Positions 1-8,249 are shown, numbered from the stretch's first letter. The stretch is 32,263 nt of DNA from Candidatus Eiseniibacteriota bacterium (GCA_023129715.1 JAGMBO010000039.1:1-32263); one strand, 5' to 3'. Program-made: numbers and translations. The notes: generated by a model not told the origin, from the letters alone.

Positions 1-745
1 CCCGATTCGTCGCCAAGCGCGTGCGTGCCTCGTCATACCAGATGTTGTCCTCGAGCCCGACCCGCACGCCCCCGCCGGCAACCAGCGCCATGGCATTCAT
101 TGCCAGCTGCGAATTCCCCACCCCCCCGACTGCCCAGTAGGAGTTCTCCGGCAGCTCGTTGATCATCAGACCGAGTGAGAGCATCGTCGCCTGCGCGCAG
201 GCGATGTTGCCGAGGATCAGATTGAAGTAGTAGGGGGGCTTGATCAACTCCTTGTGGATCAGATACTTCGCGTAGTTGATCATGCCGAGGTCGAAAGCCT
301 CGAGCTCGGGGCGGATGCCATAGTCGGCCATCTTGCGCGCCAGGTCTTGGATCATCTGCGGCGAGTTGATGCTCGCCTGCCTGTTGAAGTTGAGCGAACT
401 CAGGGTCAGGCTGGCGAAGTCGGGCTTCAGATCCCCGGTCAACTCCAGCACCTCGGAGCGCTTCTCGAACTCGGCGATCTGGCGTCCGCTCGTCGAGACG
501 CTGATCAGCACCTCGCGATTGACCGCCCGAATGCCACGGATGATCTCGGCGTAGATCTCCTTGCGGTGCGTCGGACGCCCGGTGGCCTCGTCCCGAGCAT
601 GAAGATGAACCATATTGACGCCCAGCCCGGCCACCTCCAGCACCTGGCGGACGATCTCATCGGCCTGCACGGGGACCTCAGGAGTCATTGCCTTGGTCGG
701 AATCATCCCCGTGGGCGTGAAGTTGATGATGAATCCATCGGCCAT
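1..745 (-). CDS. Beta-keto acid cleavage enzyme (BKACE/DUF849 family), C-terminus cut by window edge
   Basis: The family condenses a beta-keto acid with acetyl-CoA and releases acetoacetate plus a CoA ester; the founding member, Kce, acts on 3-keto-5-aminohexanoate in lysine fermentation. Visible over 248 residues: the N-terminal NFTPTGMIPT strand, HLHARD at 47-52 (H47 and H49 match the zinc ligands), SVSTSGR near 80, and GLEDN near 230-234, where E232 matches the third ligand. Family members are usually about 275-310 residues, so only the end is missing. The ATG at 745 lies 4 bp after the stop of the WbqC-type gene, which implies one transcript. The substrate cannot be read from the sequence, and no other lysine-fermentation gene is in view, so Kce activity is not implied. 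Family call strong, reaction specificity unknown. Confidence 0.9.
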   Translation of the reverse strand, partial: MADGFIINFTPTGMIPTKAMTPEVPVQADEIVRQVLEVAGLGVNMVHLHARDEATGRPTHRKEIYAEIIRGIRAVNREVLISVSTSGRQIAEFEKRSEVLELTGDLKPDFASLTLSSLNFNRQASINSPQMIQDLARKMADYGIRPELEAFDLGMINYAKYLIHKELIKPPYYFNLILGNIACAQATMLSLGLMINELPENSYWAVGGVGNSQLAMNAMALVAGGGVRVGLEDNIWYDEARTRLATNR

Positions 746-749
746 CCGT

Positions 750-1526
750 CTAGATCCTCGAGCCGTTCGCCGCACCCTCGGCGTGGCTCTCCGCCTGAGC
801 GGAGGCGAAGATCCGCTCGCCGACGCGGTCCCGGAAGGCGGCCATGTAGGCTTCGGCGCCCGTGCAACCCTGGTTCATCAGTAGGTCGATCACGGAGATT
901 TCGTGGATGAAGGGGGGCGAGAAGAGCTGCGGATACTCGGGATACCCCGAGTAATCCATCCAGCAGACGCGCATGCCGGCCTCGAGGAAACACCGCTCGT
1001 CGAGGTAGTCCGCCGCCCGCGGACCGGTGAGGTAGTCGGTGGCCCCGAGCTGTCGGCAGAGGTGGACGAGGCGCTCGGTGCGGTTCCCGTGCAGCTCGAA
1101 GCCGGCGGAGTCGTGAATACGCGTGGTGATCCCGAGCATTGCGGCGAGCCCACGAGTAAGACGGCTGTTGATCGCACTCAATCCTCTCTCGCGGCCGCAC
1201 TGCTCGAAAAGCGGTTCGAGTCGCGCGGCGATCTCGTCGAAAAATGGCGCCCGGGCGTAGTTGGCGCAGATGGTATTCCAGTGCTTGCGGGCCCAACGCG
1301 GATCACTGATCTCTGCATCGCGAACTCGTTGAGTGAACCGCCCCTTGACGGCGACAGGAATACTCAGCCACTTGGGCCCCTGGCGCGTCTTGATGCGATT
1401 ACGGTTGCGCCAGTCGCGATGCGTGTACTGGACATCGTCGTAGAGGATGAAGTCGTCGACGAGCTGGATCAGGCTGAAGTAGCCCTTCCAGGGAATGTAG
1501 GACGACTGGACGATCGCCGCACGCAT
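750..1526 (-). CDS. WbqC-family protein
   Basis: A 258-residue protein of the WbqC-like family (PF08889), members of which sit in O-antigen and other glycan gene clusters and have no settled biochemical activity. Recognisable family features are the start AAIVQSSYIPWKGYFSLI, then FILYDDVQYTHRDWRNRN near residues 30-45, a WLSIPV strand, TGPRAADYLD, and the C-terminal YPQLFSPPFIHEISVIDLL followed by the asparagine-containing MNQG turn. I chose the ATG at 1526 because AGAGGG lies 8 nt upstream and the family start is Met-(Arg)-Ala-Ala-Ile. An in-frame upstream ATG at 1562 would overlap the preceding gene. It lies 10 bp after the membrane-protein gene and 4 bp before the BKACE gene. Its role is probably modification or transfer of an amino-sugar-like or acyl group, but that is inference from context of relatives. 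Confidence 0.88.
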   Translation of the reverse strand: MRAAIVQSSYIPWKGYFSLIQLVDDFILYDDVQYTHRDWRNRNRIKTRQGPKWLSIPVAVKGRFTQRVRDAEISDPRWARKHWNTICANYARAPFFDEIAARLEPLFEQCGRERGLSAINSRLTRGLAAMLGITTRIHDSAGFELHGNRTERLVHLCRQLGATDYLTGPRAADYLDERCFLEAGMRVCWMDYSGYPEYPQLFSPPFIHEISVIDLLMNQGCTGAEAYMAAFRDRVGERIFASAQAESHAEGAANGSRI

Positions 1527-1536
1527 CGAGAACCCT

Positions 1537-3714
1537 CTACCGCCCAAGCGGTGTTTGAACAACCAGCACCGGCCTCTCTCGATACTGGCCGTTCAGGATC
1601 GCGGCCGCAACACCCTTAAGCGAGTCGCTGGCGGCCGGGTCGCTGCGGGCCCGCTGGACGAACCGGGAGAGCGGCCGGCGCCAGCCGCCGGCAACAGCCG
1701 GGTTGAGCAGCAGGGTAGCCTGAGCGCGGCTGTCACGCGATGTGGCGTCATCCGTCCCCGTCGCCTGCAGATACCAACCGATCACTCCGGCATTGAAGAG
1801 CGAGGGCAGGTCCTGGGGGCGTACCGCGAGCGCCGCCTGGGCGGAGGTGAGGGCGGCGGTATCGTCGTGTTGCGACCAGGCGATTGCGGTCAAGTGGTTG
1901 TAGGTGCGCGCCAGGAGGGCGTCGTCCTGGATGAAACCGATGCGGCGGCAGATCTCGAGTTGCTGGACAGCCTTGCGGTAATCGCGACGATAATAGGCGC
2001 GGTTGCCGGCATAGAGGGCAGCCATCGCGTGGGCCTGCCGGCGGTCCTTGGGGCAGAAGCTTCGCTCTGCGACACGAGCGGTCAGCGACTCGCCGATCTT
2101 CCAGTCGCGAATCGCCATGGCGAAGCGGAAGACATAGAGCGCCTGGCTCGTGCTGTTGATCGTGGCGATCGCCGGGCTGGCGCGGTTCTCATGTTCCGGG
2201 AACGGCACGTCGCTGCGAACGAAGACGACGGCGGAGGGGCCGTAGAAGGCGATCGTCCACTCGGGACTGCGCATGAACCAGCCGATGAGCCGCTGATAGT
2301 TGACGTTCAGACACCAGACCTCGCAGGGGAACCGATCCATGAACTCCTCGGTGCGCACACCGCTGCTGAACTCGTGGAAGTGGCCGAACCACTCATCGAA
2401 GGGAAAGCTGCGTGGATCGATCATCACCTTCGTTTCGGGATGAAGGTGCCAGAGGAGATAGCCTCCTCCTCCATAGTCATTGCCCAGGCGGCGGCCGCTG
2501 AGATGCTCACGGATGAAGGCCGCCTCGGTGACTGGATTCTGATACGAGATGCCGAAGCCGAACCAGCGTGTTCCCACCGGACGGCAAACCGTCGTGAATG
2601 CCGCGCGCCCCGCCAGCAGCAGGCACACCACGGTGATCGCCGCGCCGACCAGCAGCCGGCCCCGGCGTGACCCGGGCCACAACAGCCCCCGGCGCTGGGC
2701 GAGCAGATAGACGGCGCTGAGGGCGAAGACCGGCACCCAGTAGTAGGTCGAACGTAGGAAGCGCGTGTAGAGCACCACGAAGACGACGTTGGTTGCGAGC
2801 AAGGCCCAGTCAATACGGCGCAGCGAGAAGCGGCGCCACAGCAGCGTGAGGAATACCAGCGCGGCCAGCCCCAGATAGTGGGGGTAGAAGAGGTGACTGA
2901 CGCGCGGGTCGAAGATGGACAGATAGGCGCGCACCGTGCGCAGTTCCGTCATGTTCTTGGCCGGCAGCGCGCGCAGCAGGTGGAGCGGGTAGCGAATGCC
3001 GTAGGGGGTCACGAAGATCGTCAGCGCACTGAGGACCAGGGCGATGCTCAGGTGCCGCCAGACCCGCCGCGGCAGGGCACCCTCGGGAGCCGTCCGGCGG
3101 TTGATCGTCTCGCCGAGGAACATCAGTCCCAAGAACAACATGCCGAAGATAAAGCCGCCGTGCGAGTTGACCCACACGAGCATGATGACCGGGAAGGCAT
3201 AGCAGAATGGTGCACCGCGATCCCCCGCGGTCTTGATCCGCATCCAGACCGCGACGGTCAGGGTCATCATTGCATAGGAGATGATCTCCGGCTTGATGTA
3301 GGCGGCGCTCTCCGACATCAGCAGGCCGGCAAGACCGATCAGCGCCACCAGGGGATGGCGCAGGACCCCGAGACGCCGGGCGAGCAGCCACACGGCGGCG
3401 AGGAAGACGAGCAGGCAGAGATAGCGAAAGGCGAACAGCGGAGCCAGGCCGGCAGCTTGATGGACGAGGTAGAGGAGGATCTCGGGAAGCCAGGCGCAGT
3501 AGATCGTGTGATCCTGGGTCGGCGTCCAGGTGAAGGCGGTGTGGTCGGGGATCAGAGTGCCGTTTTCGATCATGTAGCGGCCGTAGGCCATCTGCCAGAA
3601 GAGATCGCCATCCCGGACGGGCTGGGCGAAGGAAATGCCGAGGATGGCCAGAACCAGCAGCGTGAGCAGTCCACTCCAGATCGGGTGCCAGCGGGCATGG
3701 ACGGACGGGGTCAT
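1537..3714 (-). CDS. Polytopic membrane protein with TPR-like C-terminal region
   Basis: A 725-residue protein whose first ~370 residues hold about nine or more hydrophobic segments, followed by a soluble half. The first transmembrane segment (about 13-31) is followed by a D-G-D-L-F-W motif (D35, D37) and then a G-R-Y-M-I / IPDHTAFTWTP stretch. An acidic motif in the first periplasmic loop followed by this pattern is typical of GT-C-like integral membrane glycosyltransferase relatives of unknown function. Residues about 580-680 (Asn-Arg-Ala-Tyr-Tyr, then a second Asn-His-Leu, then AALAVRPQDLPSLFNAGV) look like degenerate TPR helices. The ATG at 3714 is chosen over 3744 because AGGTGGAGG sits 8 nt before it. 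It heads a three-gene operon with the WbqC-type protein. I infer an envelope-glycan role but do not recognise a specific enzyme. Confidence 0.75.
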   Translation of the reverse strand: MTPSVHARWHPIWSGLLTLLVLAILGISFAQPVRDGDLFWQMAYGRYMIENGTLIPDHTAFTWTPTQDHTIYCAWLPEILLYLVHQAAGLAPLFAFRYLCLLVFLAAVWLLARRLGVLRHPLVALIGLAGLLMSESAAYIKPEIISYAMMTLTVAVWMRIKTAGDRGAPFCYAFPVIMLVWVNSHGGFIFGMLFLGLMFLGETINRRTAPEGALPRRVWRHLSIALVLSALTIFVTPYGIRYPLHLLRALPAKNMTELRTVRAYLSIFDPRVSHLFYPHYLGLAALVFLTLLWRRFSLRRIDWALLATNVVFVVLYTRFLRSTYYWVPVFALSAVYLLAQRRGLLWPGSRRGRLLVGAAITVVCLLLAGRAAFTTVCRPVGTRWFGFGISYQNPVTEAAFIREHLSGRRLGNDYGGGGYLLWHLHPETKVMIDPRSFPFDEWFGHFHEFSSGVRTEEFMDRFPCEVWCLNVNYQRLIGWFMRSPEWTIAFYGPSAVVFVRSDVPFPEHENRASPAIATINSTSQALYVFRFAMAIRDWKIGESLTARVAERSFCPKDRRQAHAMAALYAGNRAYYRRDYRKAVQQLEICRRIGFIQDDALLARTYNHLTAIAWSQHDDTAALTSAQAALAVRPQDLPSLFNAGVIGWYLQATGTDDATSRDSRAQATLLLNPAVAGGWRRPLSRFVQRARSDPAASDSLKGVAAAILNGQYRERPVLVVQTPLGR

Positions 3715-3734
3715 GGATGAATCCTCCACCTGTC

Positions 3735-3763
3735 CGTATGCCAAAGGCTTCCCTTCCTGTCAA
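3735..3763 (-). promoter_or_regulatory. Candidate sigma70-type promoter for the membrane-protein/WbqC/BKACE operon
   Basis: On the minus strand a perfect TTGACA (3763-3758) is followed after exactly 17 nt by CATACG (3740-3735), which matches three of six bases of TATAAT. Transcription would start near 3728, giving a very short leader that still retains GGAGG before the ATG at 3714. The perfect -35 box is unusual in such GC-rich DNA; the weak -10 keeps this tentative. Confidence 0.35.
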
Positions 3764-4035
3764 TTGCTGCGCCCGCGGCCCGCACACGGCGATTGCGTCA
3801 TGAGGGGCGTTGCGTCGGGGGGGAGTTCGGGGCTTGGGTAGGGCTGGGGGGATCTGTCCGCCGCGCAGACACGGGTCCGGGGGCGTTCCAGGGAGGGCGC
3901 TCCGCGAGTTCCGCAGCGAGCTGCCGAGCGGGCGAGCGCGAGCGAGGACGTGTCTGAGCGGGAGCCCTCCCGGGACCTCCCCCGGGAAGGCCTGGTGAAG
4001 CATGTAACCGAGGGGGGCTGTGTGAGCCTGGCGCC
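3764..4035. other. Gene-free stretch with one GC hairpin
   Basis: No convincing ORF is seen in the 320 bases between the membrane-protein start and the serpin stop. A perfect 7-bp inverted repeat, TCCCGGG (3968-3974) and CCCGGGA (3981-3987) with a 6-nt loop, lies about 50 nt downstream of the serpin stop on the serpin strand. It could end serpin transcription, but no T-run follows it. Confidence 0.4.
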
Positions 4036-5304
4036 TCAGTCTTCCCAGGTCGGGTTCATCACCCGTCCCATGAAGAGGATCGCGCCGGAATGCCGGTCCC
4101 GGATCGCGAAGAGGAAGGGGCGGTCGGCGTAGAATCCCGGGGTGGCCGATTCGATCATCTCGACCACCGTCACCGCCGCGGCTTCGGTGCCTTCTTCATT
4201 GACCTCGATCACCGCCTTGTGCAGCACGCGGCTGATCCAGGGATCGCGAGGGCTGATGCCGGTGAAGTCGGCTGCCGGGGTGAAGGCGATTCCCATCCCG
4301 AGCGCGGTGAGGACATCATTGAGCAAAAGATCGTAGGCCAGCTTGAACTTCGGCATGTGGACATCGATCTCCGACGGGGAGAGCCTCGCGATCCATGCGT
4401 GCCATTGCTCGGGCGTCAGACCGGAGATCACCTCACCGAGATCCCGATCCCGGTCGGGCAAGATCAGGGTCATGCGGAAATCCCCGACCCCATAGGGCAG
4501 ATCGAGGCCCCGAATACCTTGCTCGAAATCGTAGAAGGTCTCGAACTCGCCCCCCTCCATGGACATCATCTGACAGGTCGTCTGTTCGCCACCCGCAAGG
4601 AAGAATGGTGCCGGAGCGGTATCCTCTTCATCGAAAAGATACGTCCAGGTTCCCTTGAAGTAGATCGCGTTGATCAAGTACATGACCACATCGGGAGGGA
4701 TCGCCGTGAGCATGCGGGGGATCAGGCCATGGGTTTTCTCGGAGATCCAACCGTTGATGATGTCGAGGGCAGCGGGATCGCTGAAATCGAGCTCGCGGGT
4801 CTCGGCATCGAACGTCTCGCGGTTGAGTTCGAGGAACGCCTCCTCGACCGGATAGCCGAGCCGCGGCCAGATCGAATTGGCGATCTCGAGGACGACGTCG
4901 GGGTCGAGACCGGCGAGCAAGTCGAGGAGCCCGCGATACGAATCGTTGATCTGCTCGCGAGTGAGACCACTCAGTTCGAGCGCGGCATGCATCGCCGTCT
5001 CAGTCTCGCCCCGGGCGCCATTGGCGGTCATCGTCAGAGCCATGGCGACGCTGAACGGGGAGATCACGATACTCGAATCGGGGGCTTCGTGTTGGGCGAT
5101 TTCGCGGAACAGCTGGAAGGCGAAGACATTGTCGCAGGTGACCAGCTGCTGCTCGGCAGCCGTTAGCGAGCGCGGGGGGACCCGGCCGCCGGGATCGGGA
5201 TCGGTCGGTCCGCGGGAGCATTGGGCGAGGAGCAGAGCGACGGAGCCGGCTAGGATGAAGAGGAAAACCCCTCTCCCGGCCTGGGATCGAGACCAGTGAG
5301 ACAT
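4036..5304 (-). CDS. Serpin (serine protease inhibitor), predicted lipoprotein
   Basis: A 422-residue complete serpin fold. Residues 11-29 form a hydrophobic signal ending LLLAQC, so Cys29 is the likely lipid-modified residue, although Gln at -1 is an unusual lipobox. Serpin landmarks are ISPFSVAMAL (81-90), NAIYFKGTW (212-220), HKAVIEVNEEGTEAAA (362-377) and the C-terminal RPFLFAIRD plus FMGRVMNP. The hinge E370-E371-G372-T373-E374-A-A-A fits the inhibitory consensus (small residues at P12-P10), so it should be able to insert its reactive loop and trap a protease. Counting from Gly372 as P15 places P1-P1' at Ser386-Ala387, which does not point to a trypsin-like target. The ATG at 5304 has GGAGGTG about 5 nt upstream; an upstream in-frame ATG at 5400 lies within the tandem repeats and adds a repeat-coded, non-serpin extension. 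It is monocistronic in view. Confidence 0.95.
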   Translation of the reverse strand: MSHWSRSQAGRGVFLFILAGSVALLLAQCSRGPTDPDPGGRVPPRSLTAAEQQLVTCDNVFAFQLFREIAQHEAPDSSIVISPFSVAMALTMTANGARGETETAMHAALELSGLTREQINDSYRGLLDLLAGLDPDVVLEIANSIWPRLGYPVEEAFLELNRETFDAETRELDFSDPAALDIINGWISEKTHGLIPRMLTAIPPDVVMYLINAIYFKGTWTYLFDEEDTAPAPFFLAGGEQTTCQMMSMEGGEFETFYDFEQGIRGLDLPYGVGDFRMTLILPDRDRDLGEVISGLTPEQWHAWIARLSPSEIDVHMPKFKLAYDLLLNDVLTALGMGIAFTPAADFTGISPRDPWISRVLHKAVIEVNEEGTEAAAVTVVEMIESATPGFYADRPFLFAIRDRHSGAILFMGRVMNPTWED

Positions 5305-5305
5305 G

Positions 5306-5469
5306 GCGACACCTCCACGAGAGAGTATGGCCCGGAAGCGCGCGTTGCGACACCTCCACGAGAGAGTATGGCCTGGAAGCGCGTGTAGCGACACTGCCAC
5401 GAGAGAGTATGGCTCGGAAGCGCGTGTAGCGACACACCTCCACTAGAGAGTATAACCTGGGAGCAGGTG
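5306..5469. repeat. Four tandem copies of a 41-bp repeat in the serpin leader
   Basis: Copies begin at 5306, 5347, 5388 and 5429, each opening with GCGACA and separated by exactly 41 bp. The last copy is the most diverged and carries a 2-bp insertion. Read on the serpin strand each unit holds a T/CATACT box followed by TCTCT and, in three of the four copies, a GGAGGTG ribosome-binding sequence; the copy at 5388 has GGCAGTG instead. Only the copy next to the ATG at 5304 is correctly placed for translation. The copy farthest upstream has the best -10-like box (TATACT). The unit is not a multiple of three, so it is not coding. Unlike CRISPR there are no unique spacers. Confidence 0.9.
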
Positions 5470-5821
5470 CGGTGGCGGCTCTAGGTCATCGATTCGTGCG
5501 GGTCTCCGAGGCCGCATGTCACCGAGCCTCAGTAAGCTCCAAGGCTTCCCTTTCTCCTACCCGGGCAGGAAGTTCCCGGTTCCTTTCGAGCGGATGGCGC
5601 CCGGCTGGGGGTGCGGCTTCGCCGGGAGGGGGGGGGCTGGGCCGGGGGTTAGAGGCGCCGGGGCGAGCGCCTTCCTGAGGGAATCCGCCGGCGAGAAGCC
5701 CGGTTGATGGATGCCGGCTCGCCGCAGTCCATGGAGCGTCAGGATGAACATTCCCCGATCCGGGATCGTCTATAAGAGGTGAAACGGCGAACGGCCTCGA
5801 TGCAGAGGAGACCCCCCGCCG
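5470..5821. other. Divergent intergenic region between serpin and ECF sigma gene
   Basis: No credible gene is seen; the short open frames lack ribosome-binding sites and protein-like composition. It contains a G-run near 5628-5637. A TATAAG box at 5771-5776 lies about 46 nt before the sigma-factor ATG, but no good -35 partner is found upstream, so a promoter is only suspected. Confidence 0.4.
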
Positions 5822-6415
5822 ATGACCGACGCGGAATTGGTGGCCCTTTCCCAGCAGGGCGACTCACAGGCTTTCAATAGGCTGGCCCGCAAGTGGCACG
5901 CCGGGCTCTACCATTTCGTGCACCGCACGTTGGGGAATGCCGAGGAGGCACAGGATGTCTGCCAGGAGGCGCTGCTCAAGGCCTACCTCAACATCCGTCG
6001 CCTGCGCGATCCGGGCAAGTTCAGGGCCTGGTTGCACCACATCGCGCTCAACCTTTGTCGGGATTGGCACCGCGCGGCGCGGGCCCGCCCGACGGGGCCG
6101 TCGATCGATGATGTGCGCCCCGCGGATCTCGTGCCCGCCGCGGGCGCGGCGACCGGCACCGAGCGCCGGGCCGAGCGGAACGACCTGCTCGCCATGGTCC
6201 ATGAGGCTCTCGAGAGCCTCTCGTTGGAGCAGCGCACCGCGATCTTGCTCCGCGAATACCAGGGGTTTGCCTCCCAGGAAATCGCCGAGATCACCGGGGT
6301 CCCCGCAGCTACAGTGCGTACGCGCATCTTCTATGGTCTCAAGTCGGTGCGGCGCATGTTGGACGAGCGGGGCATCCATCCCGGCCTGCTCGGCGAAGGA
6401 GGGCCGCAGCAATGA
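5822..6415 (+). CDS. ECF-type RNA polymerase sigma factor
   Basis: A 197-residue sigma factor of the extracytoplasmic-function group with region 2 (about residues 10-78, including AEEAQDVCQEALLKAY and FRAWLHHIALNLCRDW) and region 4 (about 125-180, including LSLEQRTAILLREYQGFASQEIA, a helix-turn-helix, and VPAATVRTRIFYGLK). A Pro/Ala-rich linker joins them. It directs core polymerase to stress or envelope promoters. Its stop overlaps the ATG of the next gene by 4 bp (ATGA), so it is translationally coupled to a membrane anti-sigma factor, the standard arrangement for release by an envelope signal. No consensus GGAAC/GTC autoregulated promoter was found upstream. Confidence 0.95.
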   Translation: MTDAELVALSQQGDSQAFNRLARKWHAGLYHFVHRTLGNAEEAQDVCQEALLKAYLNIRRLRDPGKFRAWLHHIALNLCRDWHRAARARPTGPSIDDVRPADLVPAAGAATGTERRAERNDLLAMVHEALESLSLEQRTAILLREYQGFASQEIAEITGVPAATVRTRIFYGLKSVRRMLDERGIHPGLLGEGGPQQ

Positions 6416-7272
6416 CATCAGAGTTCCTGGATCCACGCCGTGAGCGGCTGATCGCGGCACTCTACGGAGAGCTCTCATCGCCGGAGCGAGAGGCGTTCGA
6501 GGCGGAACTCGAGCGCGATGAGGAACTGCGCGCGGAGTGGGAGGAGCTCTCCTCGACGCGCTCGTTCCTGCAGGCCGCGGTCGATGAGCAGCCGGCGCCG
6601 CAGTTCGTCTTCTTGGCGCCGCCGGGGGCGGCGAGAGATGAACCCGCCGCGCACCGATCGTCGGGGCGCCGGTTCTGGTCGAGCCCCCGCGGTCCGGCGT
6701 TGGGGTTTGCCCTTGCGGCGGCGAGCCTGGTGGTGATGCTCGTGCTCGGGTTGCGCGTCGATCGGATCCCCGGCGGGCTCTGGGTGCACTTCGGGAATGC
6801 TCCGGACTCCGCACCGGTCTCGCTTCCGATCGGGGAGGGCCGGTTGGCGGAGGGGATCCCCATCGAGCCGAACGCAAGTCATCCGGCACCGGCGCAGTTT
6901 GTCGGCGGGCCGATGACCGAGATGGTCTCGGGGCAGACGGCGGCGGCCGGGTCCTATCTCACCCACGCGGAGTTTGCGACCTACTCGAGCCAGATCATGG
7001 AGCTGATGGCCAACGGCCTGAGCGACTACGAGAACCGGCGCCAAAGGGAACTGCGGCGCGTCCTGCGCGGCGTCTACCAAGACTTCGATGAGCGCCAACA
7101 GCTAAACCGCCAGGAGATTGGTGCGGAGTTCGAGCGGGCCTGGCTGCGTCTGCTGGAAAGCAGCCAGCAGAGCGTTGAGCCCGGTTCGAACCTGCCGGTG
7201 AGCGGTGCACGGGGCAGCCGGCCGACATCGCCCCCATCCTTCCCCGGCAATGCGCCCGGGAACGGCAACTAA
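6412..7272 (+). CDS. Membrane-anchored anti-sigma factor
   Basis: A 286-residue protein called as anti-sigma from its coupling to the ECF gene and from its topology. An N-terminal acidic helical domain (residues 7-60, ERLIAALYGELSSPEREAFE and following) resembles anti-sigma domains of the ZAS type but has no His-x3-Cys-x2-Cys zinc site. One transmembrane helix lies at about 95-114. The periplasmic part has a Pro-rich linker and a charged helical region (about 180-255, rich in Arg, Glu and Gln) and ends in a Pro/Gly/Ser-rich tail. The N-terminus would hold the sigma factor in the cytoplasm and the periplasmic helices would receive the signal. The next gene starts 10 bp later. The family cannot be named from sequence alone. 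Confidence 0.8.
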   Translation: MTSEFLDPRRERLIAALYGELSSPEREAFEAELERDEELRAEWEELSSTRSFLQAAVDEQPAPQFVFLAPPGAARDEPAAHRSSGRRFWSSPRGPALGFALAAASLVVMLVLGLRVDRIPGGLWVHFGNAPDSAPVSLPIGEGRLAEGIPIEPNASHPAPAQFVGGPMTEMVSGQTAAAGSYLTHAEFATYSSQIMELMANGLSDYENRRQRELRRVLRGVYQDFDERQQLNRQEIGAEFERAWLRLLESSQQSVEPGSNLPVSGARGSRPTSPPSFPGNAPGNGN

Positions 7273-7281
7273 GGAGGAGTC

Positions 7282-8214
7282 ATGAAGACCCATGGCGTGT
7301 GTCGGTGGAGCAACGCGGTGCTGGTCCTCTGCGGCCTGCTCCTGGTCACCAGTGGTCTGACCTTGACCGCGACCGCGGATGACGAAGAGAGCATTTCGCC
7401 GAAGCTGAAGCGCCAGATCCGCTTGATGGAGACGATCATCGACGAGATGCTTCTCGACAGTCCGAATTTGCTCGTCTTCTCGAACTCCCCGACGCAGGGC
7501 GTTTATCTCGGAGACTACGGCGTGGTTTTCACCCTCGAGGCTTCGCTCGTCAGCCACGGCTTCTTCCTCGACGGCAAGGAGGCGTTCAGCATCCTGCGCG
7601 ATATCCGCATCGACACCGAGGATGGCCGCGTCGTGATCTGGTCGGGTGACCACGAAGACGACGAAGACGACGAGAAAAGAGAGTCACACAAATACCGAGT
7701 GCGTGTGCGCGATGGTGGTGATTGGGATGCCGTCTATGAGGATGATGACGCAGACAGGGACGATGATGTGGGCGAGGATGAAGATGACGATGCCGACGAG
7801 GATGACGATGCAGACGAGGATGAAGACGAAGACGCCGACTATGACGAAGAGGACTACGACGAAGACGACTGGGACGACGACGACAACGAGGACATCATCA
7901 TAGATTTCTTTGGTTCCAAGGGAAAGTCATTCAGGGAACTTCGCCGCGAGAAGGCCGAGCGGGCGCAGGAGAACTACGAGAAAGGCAAGCAAGAGCTGAT
8001 CGAAGTCCTCACCGGGTACGGCGATTCGATGACTCGCCTGGCGGACGATCAGTGGGTCGTGATCGCGGCTTTCTTGAAGCAGAGCGACTTCTTCAAAGAC
8101 GAAGAGATCTCGCGGCTGATCCTCAAGGCGCGCATGCGCGATCTGCGCGACTACGGCCGCGAGCGCATCTCGGCCGACGAGATGGCCGCGCGCATCGTCC
8201 TCGAGGAGTACTAG
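7282..8214 (+). CDS. Secreted/periplasmic Asp-Glu-rich protein of the sigma cassette
   Basis: A 310-residue protein with a signal peptide (hydrophobic 11-28, likely cleaved after TATA at 29-32). A folded-looking region (about 38-120) contains MLLDSPN and GVYLGDYGVVFTLEASLV. Then comes an almost wholly acidic stretch (about 122-206, mostly Asp and Glu with a few Tyr and Trp) and a basic-acidic helical C-terminal domain (210-310). AAGGAGGAG sits immediately upstream of the ATG, a very strong ribosome-binding site. Position as third gene behind sigma and anti-sigma suggests it is the extracytoplasmic partner or a main output of the system. The acidic block could bind Ca2+ or other cations. I do not recognise a characterised family. 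The acidic region is GA-purine-rich low-complexity DNA, so its length may vary between strains. Confidence 0.8.
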   Translation: MKTHGVCRWSNAVLVLCGLLLVTSGLTLTATADDEESISPKLKRQIRLMETIIDEMLLDSPNLLVFSNSPTQGVYLGDYGVVFTLEASLVSHGFFLDGKEAFSILRDIRIDTEDGRVVIWSGDHEDDEDDEKRESHKYRVRVRDGGDWDAVYEDDDADRDDDVGEDEDDDADEDDDADEDEDEDADYDEEDYDEDDWDDDDNEDIIIDFFGSKGKSFRELRREKAERAQENYEKGKQELIEVLTGYGDSMTRLADDQWVVIAAFLKQSDFFKDEEISRLILKARMRDLRDYGRERISADEMAARIVLEEY

Positions 8215-8234
8215 GCCTCTTGCGGCTTTGAACC

Positions 8235-8249
8235 CCGCGCGAGGCGCGG
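8235..8249. terminator. Perfect GC hairpin between convergent genes
   Basis: CCGCGC and GCGCGG form a 6-bp stem with a GAG loop, 20 nt after the acidic-protein stop and 27 nt from the stop of the convergent transglutaminase gene. No T-run follows on either strand, so terminator function is inferred from position. Confidence 0.45.

Noticed and set aside
1555-2670. Long plus-strand frame opposite the membrane-protein gene
   Set aside because: It is antisense to a recognisable protein with hydrophobic segments and has a charged, family-less composition typical of GC-rich shadow frames.
4090-5166. 358-codon frame opposite the serpin
   Set aside because: The serpin motifs are decisive on the other strand; this frame is Glu/Asp/Arg-rich with no domain.
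5305-5400. Upstream serpin start at 5400
   Set aside because: It would translate the 41-bp repeats into a non-conserved 32-residue extension and bury the signal peptide; the ATG at 5304 has a proper ribosome-binding site.
5306-5469. CRISPR array
   Set aside because: The repeats are directly adjacent with no unique spacers, and no cas gene is in view.
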